Assembly: GCA_947359465.1 (NCBI GenBank)
Contig: OX375879.1
Coordinates: 97,450,396 to 97,514,395, forward strand
Origin: Metellina segmentata
Taxonomy: Eukaryota; Arthropoda; Arachnida; Araneae; Tetragnathidae
DNA: 64,000 nt
Direction: 5' to 3'
In this document: one piece after another, positions 43,771-55,805 of the stretch
Layout of the letters: each line of letters opens with the position of its first letter
Position numbering within the stretch: the stretch's first letter is position 1
Translations under genes and position numbers: made by a program
Notes under the pieces: generated by a model
The model's database searches: none
Seen by the model: the letters and a program-made list of their open reading frames with translations, nothing else
Told to the model about the DNA's origin: nothing

Positions 43771-44509
43771 ACCTCTGACTTGCAGGATTAATCTCTACCC
43801 CACGGGAGATCGTTCTAGGTTGACGAGCACATGAGCAGCATTTGGGAGGAAGAAAACCCTCGATTTGATTTTTCTGGGTTACTCGACTGCTCCGATGGGA
43901 AAATCCGGAAAATTTCGCAATTTCTGCGAGATGTGTTGTTTTTCCGAGTGTGGACTGTTTGGAAATTTCGAGATGATCGAGATGTTTGTGTGCCCATGCC
44001 AAATAATTAATTCTGTGTTCAGATGGTAAAACGTTATAAGTCACTTTTCCCAAACATTTGAGTAAGTCTCATCGTGGAGTCTGGTTTGTTAATGTTTAGA
44101 AGGTGGCAAAAGTCTTTTTCTTTCAGTTTCTGAGGAAAACAAAGGTGGGAAAATTGTAATAAATCGAAAACGACACAACCAAATGTTGAATCTTTGATCT
44201 TAAAATTGCTGTCACAAAAAATTTTAAAAAAAATGACATAACATTTTGCCATCTGAGCACATAATTACCGTTTACATGCGCGCATGCCTCGTGAAGAATT
44301 AAACTAAGTTTTTGTTTAATTAGTTTTGTTTGTACTATTTAGATGCTAGAGGTGGTGACACTTTAAAACTATCCTTAGAACTTGGTTTTTGCTGTCTCTA
44401 GTGCTGTCAGCTGGAATTTTTTGACGATCTTTATTAGGGTATATAGGTTTGTTGTAAATAGTTGTTTCAACTGTTCTGTCCATTTACTTGTTTTAACGAC
44501 ATCGTACCG
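43771..44509. other. No recognised feature
   Basis: The 104-codon minus frame at 43739-44053 shows no motif. Its composition is mixed and I cannot exclude a small exon. Confidence 0.35.
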
Positions 44510-44519
44510 ACATACCCGA

Positions 44520-44852
44520 TGGTAATGGTAATGGTAATTTTAGTTAACGTCGTACTAGAGCAACACAACGGGCTATTGACGACGGTCCGGAATCAGTCCC
44601 TTAAGGGAAAGATTCGAGGACAACACCTCGTAATTTTGAACCACAGTCAGATGACGAAGCAACACCTGAGCTGGCACCCCACTCTCCAAACTTCCACGCC
44701 AACCCAACGTGAGGACTTTCGGCCACGACAGATTGAAGGTGCACTAACCGCCTCTACACCATACGTTTACAAACATCCATGCCCTGACCCGGATTCGAAC
44801 CAGGGACCTTCCGATCTAGAGGGTAACGCCTTAACCACTATACCTGTTACCT
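44520..44852 (-). mobile_element. Full-length SINE with 10-bp target duplication
   Basis: On the minus strand the head is intact with B box GGTTCGAATCC, and the (ATTACC)n tail reads GGTAAT repeats at the left. Flanks ACATACCCGA at 44510-44519 and 44853-44862 are identical. The 142-codon plus frame at 44462-44890 is the SINE translation. Confidence 0.95.
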
Positions 44853-45009
44853 ACATACCCGAATCGATTAAAAAAGTCACGTTTCATTAACTTCATAAAT
44901 ATACTTTTATTAGCTTCTAGCTTTAAAATTCACTTCTTTCATATGTTTATATATACTTATATATACGTTTTATCTATACCTAAACCTGCCAATAAATTCT
45001 ATACGGAAA

Positions 45010-46494
45010 GAAAAGTCCATTTCTAATCTTCTGAAGTCAATGGTACCAAAAGTGTGAAAAATTGATAGTTCGTTATCTTGGACAAACCTTGAGTTAAAAA
45101 ATAGGCATACTCGATTTTATTTAGACAAAATAATAACATCAGAAATATATATTTTAATAATTTAAATAAAATAATTGCATAAAAATAATTAAGTGGAATT
45201 GAGTATGGTAACTGGTAATTTTTTAGTTAACGTCGTACTAGAGCAACACAACGGGCTATTGACGACGGTCCGGGATCAGTCCCTTAAGGGAAAGATCCGA
45301 GGACAACACCTCGTTATTTTGAACCACGATCAGATGACGAGCAACACATGATACCCCCCTCCCCCCATCCATGCCCGGACCCGGATTCGAAATGGAACCT
45401 TCCGGCTAACACCTCTACAGGCTAACACCTTAACCACTATACCGGTTGATCGGCGCTAAAAATACAATGACATGTAGAACAATCCTGCTGTAGATTTGTC
45501 TTTGCTTCGAAATTTGGTCTTGTAGTGACCATCGAAGGTTCCAAGGAGTATGAAAAATTGATAAAACCTTATCTCGAGCAAAACATAAAGTAAATAAATA
45601 GTGGCATGGAATTTAATTCCTTGTCATAAGGTATACCCACGAGAACAAATTTGAATACAATGTGTCAAAGATTGGTTCCAAAAAATTAATACAGTAATAA
45701 AAAAATAATTGTCATGAATAAAGCATTATAAAACGAGTCATAACTTTTATATTAGACCCAGGTATAAATAGGTATGCAAAATCTTTGTTGTAGTAGAATC
45801 AAATCTTCTTTTTCACTTTAACTTTATGTATCAAATCCTACACATCGTAATGAAATTCCTTCTCGTAGTATACCTCTCCTGACGATGCAATAAAGTAGCA
45901 AATTATAGAGCTTGATGTAAGGACTAACACTTGAGAGAGATAAATTCTTCTCCTACATAATAAATAGAATCGAAAATGGAAGCATCGACAGGTATTTTTC
46001 AAAATACCCGCTACCACCACAACGAACGATATATCCACTTCTATTCTCCTACGACATTCGTAAAAGAAAGCAGTAGGCAAAATTGATATTACAATATCTT
46101 GAGCAAAACATTGAGTAAAAAAAATTACCGCGTGTGACTTAATTTCCTCATCTTTAGGTATTCACATAAGAAGAAATCTGATTACAATGTGTCAAAGATT
46201 CGTTCCATAAAATTAAAACAGCAATAAAAAAAATTGTCATGAGTAAAACATTATAAAATGAGTTATAACTTTAATACTAGACCCTGGTAAAAATAGGTAT
46301 GCAATCTTTGTGGTGGTAGAATCAAATCTCCTTCCTACTTTAATTTTATGTATCAAATCCCTTACACATCGTAATGAAATTCCTTCTCATAGGGTACAAC
46401 CTCATGCCGAGGCAATAAAGTAGCAAATTATAGAGCTTGAAGTAAAGAGTAGCACTTGAGAGAGATAAATTCCTTTCCTACGTAATAAACAGAA
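45010..46494. repeat. Old ~522-bp tandem duplication, 2.5 units
   Basis: 45556-46077 and 46078-46494 align through ACAATGTGTCAAAGATT, ATTATAAAA.GAGT.ATAACTTT, AATAGGTATGCAA, CACATCGTAATGAAATTCCT and TAAAGTAGCAAATTATAGAG. A further partial unit (AAAAATTGATAG...TTATCTTGGACAAA) lies near 45057 and was later split by a SINE. The 80-codon minus frame at 45838-46080 is part of it. Confidence 0.88.
45212..45455 (-). mobile_element. SINE with internal deletion
   Basis: Both ends match the SINE consensus: TTAGTTAACGTCGTACTAGA at left and CCGGTTGATCGGCG at right. About 90 bp of the middle is replaced by a short C-rich stretch (TACCCCCCTCCCCCC). A local duplication of GGCTAACACCT follows. It lies inside an old tandem unit. 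Confidence 0.88.
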
Positions 46495-46880
46495 GGGGGA
46501 ACTAACACGATAAGAATAGCCCGTATTGGGTTTCCGTTCCGCCAAATTTTTGGCCCTTTTTTTTGCGCTCCAGCCTTCTTTTACTCCTATTCAATTCGTC
46601 ATGCTAGGGCGAGCGTGAAAATAGATTTATTAAATATGGATGAAAGGGGTCATAGAGCATAATATTCCTTCCCGGTTTGTCACCTCTGTGTGTGAATCTT
46701 CGTCGTTTTTTTTTCCTTCCCTAGTTGGGAAAGGTTAAGTTTTTTTCCCTAGTGTGCGTCTGATAACATGCGTCTCGTTCCGAGCGGGTGGATGGAAAGA
46801 CGGTTAAAAAAAAACGGTTGGTGCGCATCATCACGCGCGTTTTGGTTTTGTTTGGAAAGGAATTAGGAAGCGGATACAAA
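46490..46880. other. GC-rich low-repeat island
   Basis: A short island with CpGs (CATCACGCGCGTTTTGG) directly follows the duplication. There is no frame with a motif. Confidence 0.3.
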
Positions 46881-48185
46881 TATTTGGTAAACGTCTAATG
46901 GATGTAGTTTGTTACGTAACGAGAAACAGATTGTGTACATCAGGGGTACCCAAACTTTCTTGGACAACAACGCCCTTCGCGTCACGGCATTTTCCGTATT
47001 CGAAATTTATATAAAACCACAAATGCCCAAATTCCGTTGGGTGAGATTTTTAACTCTGCTGGTGGTTTTCTCTTATGAAGAAACTTATTCCATTCCAAGC
47101 TGGTCCCAGTTCTAGGAAAGGGATTCTTTTTATCTACTTAGATCTCCGTTACTTTTGGAGCAATAGAACAGTTTTGTCTGGATGAGATACATCATCTGCA
47201 GCAATATTGACCAGATCTTTGAGCGAGATGTCTCGTCAAACATTTGGAGGGATAAGTAATGTACCCCAGAACAAAAAAAATGTACTTTGATAGCCACAAA
47301 ACCCACACCTAACCTGTATATTACAGTACTAATATTAGGGTCTAATTATCTCCTTCATGTAACAAAAAAATACAATACAGTACTGATAAACAAATCAAAT
47401 GAACCAGACTGAGTTCAAACTATGGAAGGACTCTATGTTAAAAAAATAAGTTGAAAAGGATTTGGGGGTGAAATTGTATCGAAAAGTGAATGTAATTTTA
47501 TTTTCGTTTGGGAAAATGAAGCTACTCATACTTTCTTACGTCCCATTAAGAATTCTCCTTCAGGTCAGAATATTAAATGAGAATATTTATATACCTTAGT
47601 ACCCTCAATGTTCCTAGCTTTTATCTTTTATTAAATGAGAGAGTATTTATATACCTTAAGTACCCTCGTTGTTTCTAGCTTTCATCTTTTCAAGGATGTG
47701 AACGCTGAACATCCTACCAATCTTAAAAAGGTTAAACCAGTTACCAAAATGGAACAAGAGACTTTAGTTTAGTGTGTATTTTGTAAAACTTTCTAGATAT
47801 CAACATCAAAATGCCATAGCTAGACTTGAAACCGATATCTAAAGTCTGATCAAACGGCATGGAAGCTTACAGAATATTGGGGAATGATACAAACTTAAAA
47901 TCCTTATTTTCTAGTTCATTAAACTATTACTTCAAAGAAAGATGTATAAAGCATCTGATACTTTATATCATAGATGTTTATAATATTTAATAGCAACATC
48001 TCTCACAAAATCTATTTACGAGATATAGTTACGCATCATAGGTATTTTTGAAACAGTATAAACAATATTCTTTATGAAAGGGGAAACGAGCAATACTCCG
48101 CTGAATTTAAGTTCTAAAATTCTTTAAACTACTTAAGTACAGTATTTTAAGTATTATCTATATACTTATACGGCAATGTATTCAT
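46881..48185. other. AT-rich DNA with a possible piggyBac-like remnant
   Basis: GACCAGATCTTTGAGCGAGA then TGTCTCGTCAAACATTTGGA and GGGA near 47207-47252 resemble one arm of the piggyBac-like MITE. Short local repeats (GAGAATATTTATATACCTTA near 47579 and 47641) are present. No gene. Confidence 0.4.
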
Positions 48186-48190
48186 TTAAT

Positions 48191-48226
48191 ATTTACGGCC
48201 ATACATCTAAATGTATGGCCGTAAAT
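48191..48226. repeat. Perfect 16-bp hairpin with 4-base loop
   Basis: ATTTACGGCCATACAT, then CTAA, then the exact reverse complement. No T-run follows that would suggest a termination role. Nothing else in the window matches it. Confidence 0.95.
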
Positions 48227-48622
48227 AGTTACCACGTAACCAAATCGGATCATCAAAGTAAATTGTGTGCCTTGAGAAACGTCGGTCGTTTAGTCTAAAT
48301 TGGTTTCTGTTACTGTACGTAACCGATCATTACGAATAAAGTCTGTCCGGGGCAAAAGATTTTGCTTCGACTCGAAAAGATATGCGAACTCTTACCAGAA
48401 AAACCGGCTGACTGATCTGTGTATTTACCATTTGCAGACCGTCTGTCGTTGCGAATAGTTTACGGTATAAATTCTGTCCTCGTTTAAGCTTTTATCCAAT
48501 GCAAAGTAAAAATCTATTGAGTTTGTATTACTCCGATCCGTTTGAATCGTCAATTCTTTGATACATTGAAATGAATATTTTCACTATTCAAAGATATGGT
48601 ATATGATACAAATTAAGTATTA

Positions 48623-48709
48623 TATGAAACATATTATATGACACGTATTATATGACACGTATTACATGACACGTATTATATGACACGTATTATATGAAAC
48701 CTATTATAC
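48623..48709. repeat. 14-bp tandem repeat, ~6 units
   Basis: TATATGACACGTAT repeats with single-base variants (TACATGACACGTAT, TATATGAAACCTAT). Confidence 0.93.
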
Positions 48710-48725
48710 TTTTAGTTGTTTGTAA

Positions 48726-49012
48726 GCCACGGTAGACCAATTGGATGAGTAATGCATTAGAAACCAGAGGGTAGCGAGTTCAAATCCAACCAAAGACATC
48801 AAGGGGAGATGATGCACGTTAATCTGTCGTGGCCAGAAATTTCTTCACGTTGGCTGGGTGTGGAAGTTAGGAGTGTCAGCTCAGGTGTGATCTCTTCATC
48901 TGAACGTGGTTCAAAATTACGTGCTGTTGTCCTAGGATCTTTTCCTTCGGGAAATCCCTGGATTGATCCGGACAGTCTCCAATAACCCATTGTGTTGATC
49001 CAGTGCGTTAAT
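48726..49012 (+). mobile_element. SINE of the second head subfamily
   Basis: The head GCCACGGTAGACCAATTGG with B box GCGAGTTCAAATCC is followed by CACGTTAATCTGTCGTGGCC, CTCAGGTGTGATCTCTTCAT and the 3' block CCATTGTGTTGATCCAGTGC. Diverged. It lacks the TAGTACGACG end of the main subfamily. Confidence 0.82.
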
Positions 49013-50095
49013 TTATATATATATAAATTAACGATTAATAAGATAAAGTTAATAGCATATTAGTTTTTTTAAGTTGGAAAGTTTAACGAACAGGTTAAAA
49101 AGGTTTTCGTTTTGCGTTGAAATGGCCCAGCCAATTGATTTAGCATTTCCATTCATGGGACTACATGGACGGCTTTGTGAACCACCTTGGCTTTTCCCTG
49201 GTGGATGGATTCACTCGTTACTCCACAAATTCTTATCATACATTCTAGATAGAACCAGTTTATTGAGAGGTATTCTTTCAGGCCGGACAACCTCACATTA
49301 GAACCAGATACTTTGGATCCAGAACCCTGGCCACAAGGACGGTATAAATAGAAAAGTAATTTTGCATAATTCAATTGGTTTAAAAAAGATTAATCAAGAA
49401 TATCGCTTTTAGTCTTACTAAATCAACAAAAACAACTAATAATGGATTTCAAGTATTATTAAAAACAAAACTTATCATGTTCAGTACACTTTGTTCTACA
49501 CTAAAAGAGTTACTTGGGGTACTCTACGCCTACTCTTGTGTAAAGTAAACAAATAGACGTAAAATAACATCTAATTATGTTTCGAAAATTTAATAATCTA
49601 ATGGCACAAAACTGGGCTTTTAAAACGTGTACATTTCGACCATTTTTCCTAAAATTCCTTTGTTTTTGCAATATTTTGTTCCATTAGTCCTTTCTATTCG
49701 TTTTAAAAACACATTTTATCAAGTCATTTAATACAAAATAGTAAAATAATATTTTAAAGGTATGCGAAAATATTGCCGAGATATTAAAGATATAGCAAAA
49801 ATTATTATAAAACGCATTATGATATAAAAGTTGTCACGTTCAACGTTTATCTGAGTGACAACAATGAAACAGGGTCGGCATTCAGCGTTTTGGGGCAGAA
49901 ATGTGAAACTTTAACATGGAACTTTAGGAGCCTGTGACAAGGAATTCTGAAACCTGTATAGCTGCTGCTATACACGTTTAGTCAACCCAGTTGGTTATAA
50001 TGATGTAGGGATGGCAGTTTTACGTTAGTTCATCAACTTGACGCTACGTTAACAACAAAAGCAACAAAACGTTAGTTTCACAACATGAACGCGAA
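49013..50095. other. AT-rich DNA with no recognised feature
   Basis: TTAATTTATATATATATAAATTAA at 49010-49031 is an AT palindrome. Short frames near 49074-49374 lack motifs. Confidence 0.45.
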
Positions 50096-50640
50096 CTGTG
50101 GCGCGTTCAAAAAACGCACACGGAATGTACCTTATCCCGAAGTATCCCGCGGAACATCACATCACACCGATCCGATATTTATGTTTCTCATTCACAACCA
50201 GAATATGAAAAGTAATTAAGCGCCAGAGCCAAGGCAGGAGAACCCGAGTGCAAAAACTCCAAACAAAATTTCATAAATCTCACGAGAAATAAAATCAGAA
50301 AATATCCCCTTAATCCTAAGCCAAAAACAAAAGGACAAAAAAAGCAATTCCTTTTTCCTCCCTCCTGCTTTCTCCAGATGCATTGTTTCCTCGGAGTATA
50401 ATCAATGCCCTCCTCCCATTCGTTGTCTGCCGACCCCCCTATCATGCACTTCTTCCGCCCTCCCACGACACCTGCAGGAGCCCCTCCCCTTCTCCTCCCT
50501 ATCGATTATTATATGCCTCCATCGATAGGAACTCGGAAAAGCGAGCACGCAAGAAAATAGTTTTCGGCCTTTTTTCTGTCTTGTGGGGGAGCAGTTTCCG
50601 TCTCTCTCTAGCGCGGGGTGTTTTTTTTTATTGCACTCTT
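50096..50640. other. GC-richer, CT-rich low-repeat island
   Basis: C/T-rich with CpGs (CGTCTCTCTCTAGCGCGGGG near 50598). The 103-codon plus and 92-codon minus frames overlap and lack motifs. Confidence 0.3.
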
Positions 50641-50914
50641 CTTCATCAGAATATTAAAATAGTGGAATGGACTTGGAAAGTCTCAATAGTATAACAAGGC
50701 GTACGTGGATTGGAATGTTGGACTGCAGAAATATCACTCATAGACCCCATTGCATGTGGGAATGTCATGGAGTTGTAATGAAGACAGAACTGAATAAATC
50801 TTGAAATTATAAGTTGGTAGATACCGGGTTTTATGCACTAGTGGCCATAGTTGTCCAAGCCGCTCCATACACAGGACATACAATGTCAGGTAATTGCGAA
50901 ACGAAAGTTACCGG

Positions 50915-51095
50915 TAATTTTAGTTAACGTCGTACTAGAGCAACACAACGGGCTATTGACGACGGTCCGGGATCAATCCCTTAAGGGAAAGATCCGAGGA
51001 CAACACCTCGTCATTTTGAACCACGGTCAGATGACGAAGCAACGCCTGAGCTGACACCCCACTCTCCAAACTTCCACACCAACCCAACGTGAGAA
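50915..51095 (-). mobile_element. 5'-truncated SINE with 12-bp target duplication
   Basis: The 3' half of the SINE, minus orientation, is flanked by GAAAGTTACCGG (50903-50914) and GAAAGTGACCGG (51096-51107). 5' truncation plus target duplication shows that truncation happened during insertion, as in LINE-driven target-primed integration. Confidence 0.9.
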
Positions 51096-51116
51096 GAAAG
51101 TGACCGGAGAGAACAA

Positions 51117-51398
51117 TGTAGATGGGTATTTTAATTAACGTTGCTCTGAAGCAATGCGAAGGGCTATTGGCGAAGTTCCGGGAGGGAATCCGAATGAAAA
51201 GATTCAACGGTCAGATGACGAGGTCACACCTGAGCTGTCACCGCACACTCCAAACTTGATCACCACGTCAACGTGAGGAGGACAGTTGAGGACACGACTT
51301 ATTTAACGAGCAACAGCCCCCGTTGTACACGAAGGTTGCTTGGATTTAAACTCTCAACTCTCTAGTTGCTAATCCGTTACTCTTCTAACCGGGTAATT
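51117..51398 (-). mobile_element. SINE of the second head subfamily, diverged
   Basis: On the minus strand the tRNA-like head (GGTTAGAAGAGTAACGG then GAGAGTTTAAATCC) lies at 51330-51395. The 3' block ends TTAATTAAAATACCC. A stretch of the middle is lost. Confidence 0.78.
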
Positions 51399-51697
51399 GG
51401 TAATTTTTAATTCACGCCGTACTAGAGCAATACAACGGGCTATTTACGACGGTCCCGAATCAATCCCCTAATGGAAAACACCACGTAATTTTGAACCACG
51501 GTCATATGACGAGGCAACACGTGAGCAGGCACCCCACTCTCCAAACGTCCACACCAACCCAACGAGAGGACTTTCGGCCGCGACAGACTGAAGGTGCACC
51601 AGCCGCCTCTACACCATACGCTTACAAACATCCATGCACTGACTCGGAACCTTCCGATCTGAAGGCTAACAACATAACCACCGGACCAGTTGGTTGA
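51399..51697 (-). mobile_element. SINE, nearly full length, minus strand
   Basis: Minus-strand head CAACTGGTCCGGTGGTTATG with a decayed B box (the GGTTCGAATCC region is deleted), full middle and a GTGAATTAAAAATTACC end. It directly abuts the preceding SINE, so one may have inserted at the 5' edge of the other. No clear target duplication. Confidence 0.88.
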
Positions 51698-52095
51698 CTC
51701 TTTCAACTGGCCCAAAACAAAGGACGGAGAGATAGATCGTTTGGGTTCACGATCCTTATGTTTGTCAAAAGCAGTAAGCCCATGGAAAAAGTATACAAAA
51801 ATTAGGGTACCTCGGGATGATGAAGCCCGTACACAACAAAAGAATATGTACTCCCAAGGTATTGGATGATTGAGAAATGATATAGAAAAGAGTTTAAAAA
51901 AAGTGAACAATATGTTGACTAGTAGTCCGCAGCAGACAAAAATTGGCTAAAGCTCACATTACAACTAGTTTTGATCACAAGATTCTGGGTACCTGAAAGC
52001 CATAAAGCTCTGTCTACTTTTATATCTAGCCTACGGGATTTTAAGCGTAAACAGACCAGACCATCTATGAAAATTTTACTTCTGCTGTCCAAATT
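51698..52095. other. No recognised feature
   Basis: Unremarkable AT-rich sequence between SINEs. The 156-codon minus frame starting near 51910 takes its C-terminal half from the SINE. Confidence 0.4.
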
Positions 52096-52107
52096 CTATC
52101 GCACCGA

Positions 52108-52439
52108 GCCGACCAACCGGTATAGTGGTTAAGGTGTTAGCCTCTAGATCGGAAGGTTCCTGGTTCGAATCCGGGTTCGGGCATGGGCGTTTGTAAACGT
52201 ATGGTGTAGAGGCGGCTGGTGCACCTTAAATCTGTCGTGGCCGAAAGTCCTCACGTTGGGTTGGCGTGGAAGTTTGGAGAGTGGGGTGCCAGCTCAGGTG
52301 TTGCTTCGTCATCTGACCGTGGTTCAAAATTACGAGGTGTTGTCCTCGGATCTTTCCCTTAAGGGACTGATCCCGGACCGTCGTCAATAGCCCGTTGTGT
52401 TGCTCTAGTACGACGTTAACTAAAAATTACCATTACCAT
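52108..52439 (+). mobile_element. Young full-length SINE inserted at the 5' edge of another SINE
   Basis: Near-consensus 332-bp copy flanked by perfect 12-bp duplications CTATCGCACCGA (52096-52107 and 52440-52451). The last four bases of the right duplication are the CCGA start of the older SINE at 52448. This repeats the arrangement seen at 41227. Confidence 0.96.
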
Positions 52440-52447
52440 CTATCGCA

Positions 52448-52694
52448 CCGACCAACCGGTATAGTGGTTAAGGTGTTAGCCTTTAGATCGGAAGGTTCCT
52501 GGTTCAAACTCAGGTCAGTACATTGCGGTTTGTAAGCTTGCGGTGTATATTCGGATGGTGCACCTTAAATCTGTCGTGGACGAAAGTCCTCACGCTGGGT
52601 TGGTGTGGAAGTTTGGAGAGTGGAGTGCCAGCTCAGGTGATACCTCGTCATCTGACCGTAGTTCAAAAATATGTGGTGTTGTCCTCGGATCTTT
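52448..52694 (+). mobile_element. Older SINE, 3'-truncated
   Basis: Head CCGACCAACCGGTATAGTGG, decayed B box (GGTTCAAACTC) and body to GGATCTTTCACG. The 3' third is missing. It shares GTACATTG.GGTTTGTAAGCTT with the 40.5-41.9 kb cluster. Confidence 0.92.
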
Positions 52695-53104
52695 CACGAG
52701 TAAATTATTTCAAAACGCAAGAAAATTCTTTTAAGAAATCTTAATTAAAAACAAACTCCAAATAAAAAAAGTATACACCACTTAACTATTTTTAAAAAGT
52801 ACTTTCCAAACAGGTACACAGAAAAGTAATGCATAGTTAAAAATCTTGAAAACACGTTGATCAAAAACAAAATATCGAAATTCAAGGTATCCGAAAACGA
52901 ATTAATAGTTAGTATTTTATCTAAGGACGTGTACAAAAGTATTTCATGCATTTACAAGATTTAATTTGTGAAGTGATAAAAAAAGGTATCGAAACTCTAG
53001 GATCCCCTAAATTCTCCTTTGTCTAAGCCACTGGACCTATCTAACATTTAAGCAAAGAAACATCGAAAATTTTAGCCCATTCGTATTGAAAATCAGTAAT
53101 GTAA

Positions 53105-53195
53105 TTGGTAATTTTTAATTAACGTTGTATACTAGATCAACACAGCGTGCTATTGAAGACGGTCCGGGATCAATCCCCGAAGGAAAGATTGAAAA
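53105..53195 (-). mobile_element. SINE 3'-end fragment
   Basis: GGTAATTTTTAATTAACGTT, GCTATTGAAGACGGTCCGGG and ATCAATCCCCGAAGG match the last 90 bp of the SINE in minus orientation. Confidence 0.85.
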
Positions 53196-53659
53196 TCGGA
53201 AGAAAATAAATTTGAAGATGCCACTCAAATAGAGCAAGGTGGATAAATGGCGAGCTGCCAAGCAATAATATATATTAGAGCAAATAACCTTCATTACCAA
53301 TAAGTAAGAATCTACTTACGAATTAGTTTTTGTTAGGATTGGGTTAGAATTCTACGTAATTTTGTTGATTATAGTGCCTCTTGGATTTTGCTATGAAGTT
53401 TCCCAGTTTACATAACATCTCTCGGTATAAGGACTATATGTTTCCTGTTTGGTTTTGTCAATCTTTTTGTGTTTTTGAGACACATCGACAGTTTTGTAAA
53501 CCTAGAGGCTGCCATGTTCTTGTTGTACTTCAATATTTTGCTTATCATTGCATGTCGTCGAGTTGGTATACAGGTTATATAATACAACCAGTAAAGGCTT
53601 TTGAGGAGATATAAAATATAGGCTTGTAACAAAAAATTAGTACTTTAAATTTTCAAGTG
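53196..53659. other. No recognised feature
   Basis: Overlapping frames of about 75 codons on both strands (53381-53632) show no recognised motif. Confidence 0.4.
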
Positions 53660-53662
53660 TAA

Positions 53663-54081
53663 GGCCCGGTGCACACATCCGGTTTTTCAACGTGCGGCGC
53701 CAAAGCCCACACATAACCGTGAAATGACGCAAGTACTCATTTCGCGCCATTTGCGATAAATATTCTATGGAAGAAGACGTGTTTATTTCGCCTACTTGGT
53801 GTAAAAAAATTATATTTTGAAACAAAATAGACGTTAGCGGATACAACCATTTATTAATTATTATTTATATTCCATTTATTTTTGAAAACTAGGTACTTCA
53901 GACCATAGAAGCGTGTGCGGCGAGCTGCGGCGTCATGGGGAACTGCGGTACAAACTGCACGCAAGTTGGACGTGCATCGCCGTAACGGCACCATATTCCA
54001 TTTGATCTAATGTATATCAGACCGCACTTGCGTTACGGCAGCGGCGCCGCACGTTGAAAAACAGGATGTGTGCACCGAGCC
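53663..54081. mobile_element. PIF/Harbinger-like MITE, copy 2 (419 bp)
   Basis: The ends GGCCCGGTGCACACATCCGG and, inverted, GGCTCGGTGCACACATCCTG are flanked by TAA on both sides (53660-53662, 54082-54084). It aligns to the reverse complement of 8332-8784 over most of its length, with about 30 bp missing beside the left GGCGCC. It has no transposase. Confidence 0.9.
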
Positions 54082-54084
54082 TAA

Positions 54085-55805
54085 AACAACTACTTAAAAA
54101 CGGAAATTTGCGTATTCCAAATAAAATTATATCTTCAACTATTAGAAAAGTTATGTGAAAGAAATTATTGATCTTTAAACGTTTTTCAGATCTTGATTTC
54201 TTTTATCAGATTATTTACTTCTATCATTTATAGTTCAGTAAGTATTTTGAATTAATATTAAAGTCGGCGAATGTAATAAACTTTGCTCGGAAAGACACAT
54301 TTTTAGGTTTATTAAAAAAATAATCCAAACCACCAAAACATGAATATAAATTTTATGTAATAGCTAAGAAGTGTACACAATATTTTCGACACTTTTAATT
54401 CATGAAATATTTGATTGAATCCCATGAACTCATTTTATGCCAATTAAACACCTTATAAACAAATAGACTATAAAATCTGCTAAGCATAATCAATATAGAA
54501 AAAGATAAATAACTTCTGGTTTGAATTAAATAATCTCGGATAACTTTTGAAAAGTTTTATTTGATCTTTATGAAATATTGAAAATATTTGTTTCAAATTT
54601 CTCAGATTGAATACTTTGAGAATCAAACTAAAATATTTTACGGTATGATCTTTGGAAGATGGCTGAATGGCCGCTGATGTGTAAAATCAAACAAATTTAG
54701 AACCAATTTTTCTTGGCTTTTCATTTTACTATTTTTAGGTTATTTGATCTGTATGGATAGAATATAGAAGCAGGAGCCGGTCAAAACCTCACAAATGAAA
54801 ATTATACTATAAATACTACCTCATTCAAAAGCGAGGTCTTTATGGATTCAATAACTGAAAATGAGTTCACTTCGGTAACATCAAAGTAAGTTGAACTCTA
54901 AATTCCATCGCTATTGCTTTACAAAGCAGAGTGAAAATGCTGCCAGAATATTATATACAATTATAGAATTTGTTTAACCAATTAAAAAATGTTTTTTAAT
55001 ATTTTGCCACTTTGAAAAGCAATCCAGTTGCATCAAAACTGGATGTATGAATAGTTTGTGGTATTTGCATGAGAACGAATATTGGTAGCTTTTTGAAATG
55101 TTTTGGAGTGCTTGAAGTTTTGCTTTCGTTCTATGATATTTTTGAAAAGCACTGCAAATATCGTGTTGCTTTGTTTAGTTTTCGTTTACATTAGTCACAT
55201 TTCTTGTTTACAGATATACAGATTGGTGTTGCGCATAACTTTTTCAGTTTTATACACTATTATATTTTGTTCTTATGTTTTTGAAGTAAGAATGGGAGAC
55301 ACATAAAGACGGCAGGAAATTGCTTCTTAAGAAGGAGCATTTCAGTAGTCACAAGTTTATAAACTGCACTTCTTCTTTTGTTCATATAGTTGTCCTGTCC
55401 ACACTTCTGAGTAAGAAACCACCGTGTGTATTTTGCCCAGCTTTGGCAATGTCGATTATTTTCTAGCTCTAAAGCTGTCTTCGGGAGGATAATTCATGGT
55501 TTGAAGAGCAGTTACTATTTCAGGTCAGGTGAATATACGATTAGGTGTGAGTTCAATGCCCAGACAGTTATTACAATGTATACGTTCTGTGTTCATATTC
55601 TCGTAGCACACTTCTCATACGTTTGCTACATTGTGGCTGGTAAAAAAGTTACTCAAAGAAGGCCCTTTAAAGATAATGTAAGCAAAGATTAACTGCTCAA
55701 AGCTAGCAATTTATTCTGCTCACTACTTTTACTTCGGGAGATTTTAAAAGTCTTTTTTAAAGATTAGATAGTAATAGAAACACGTCATGTCCAAGTAGAA
55801 AAAAA
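54085..55805. other. AT-rich DNA with no recognised feature
   Basis: Frames at 55103-55306 and 55426-55692 have no motif. No repeats were recognised. Confidence 0.5.

Noticed and set aside
44462..44890. 142-codon frame with apparent protein-like sequence (and similar frames at 28617, 30162, 41344, 50851, 51440)
   Set aside because: The peptide is the translation of the SINE body and recurs wherever a SINE lies in the right phase.
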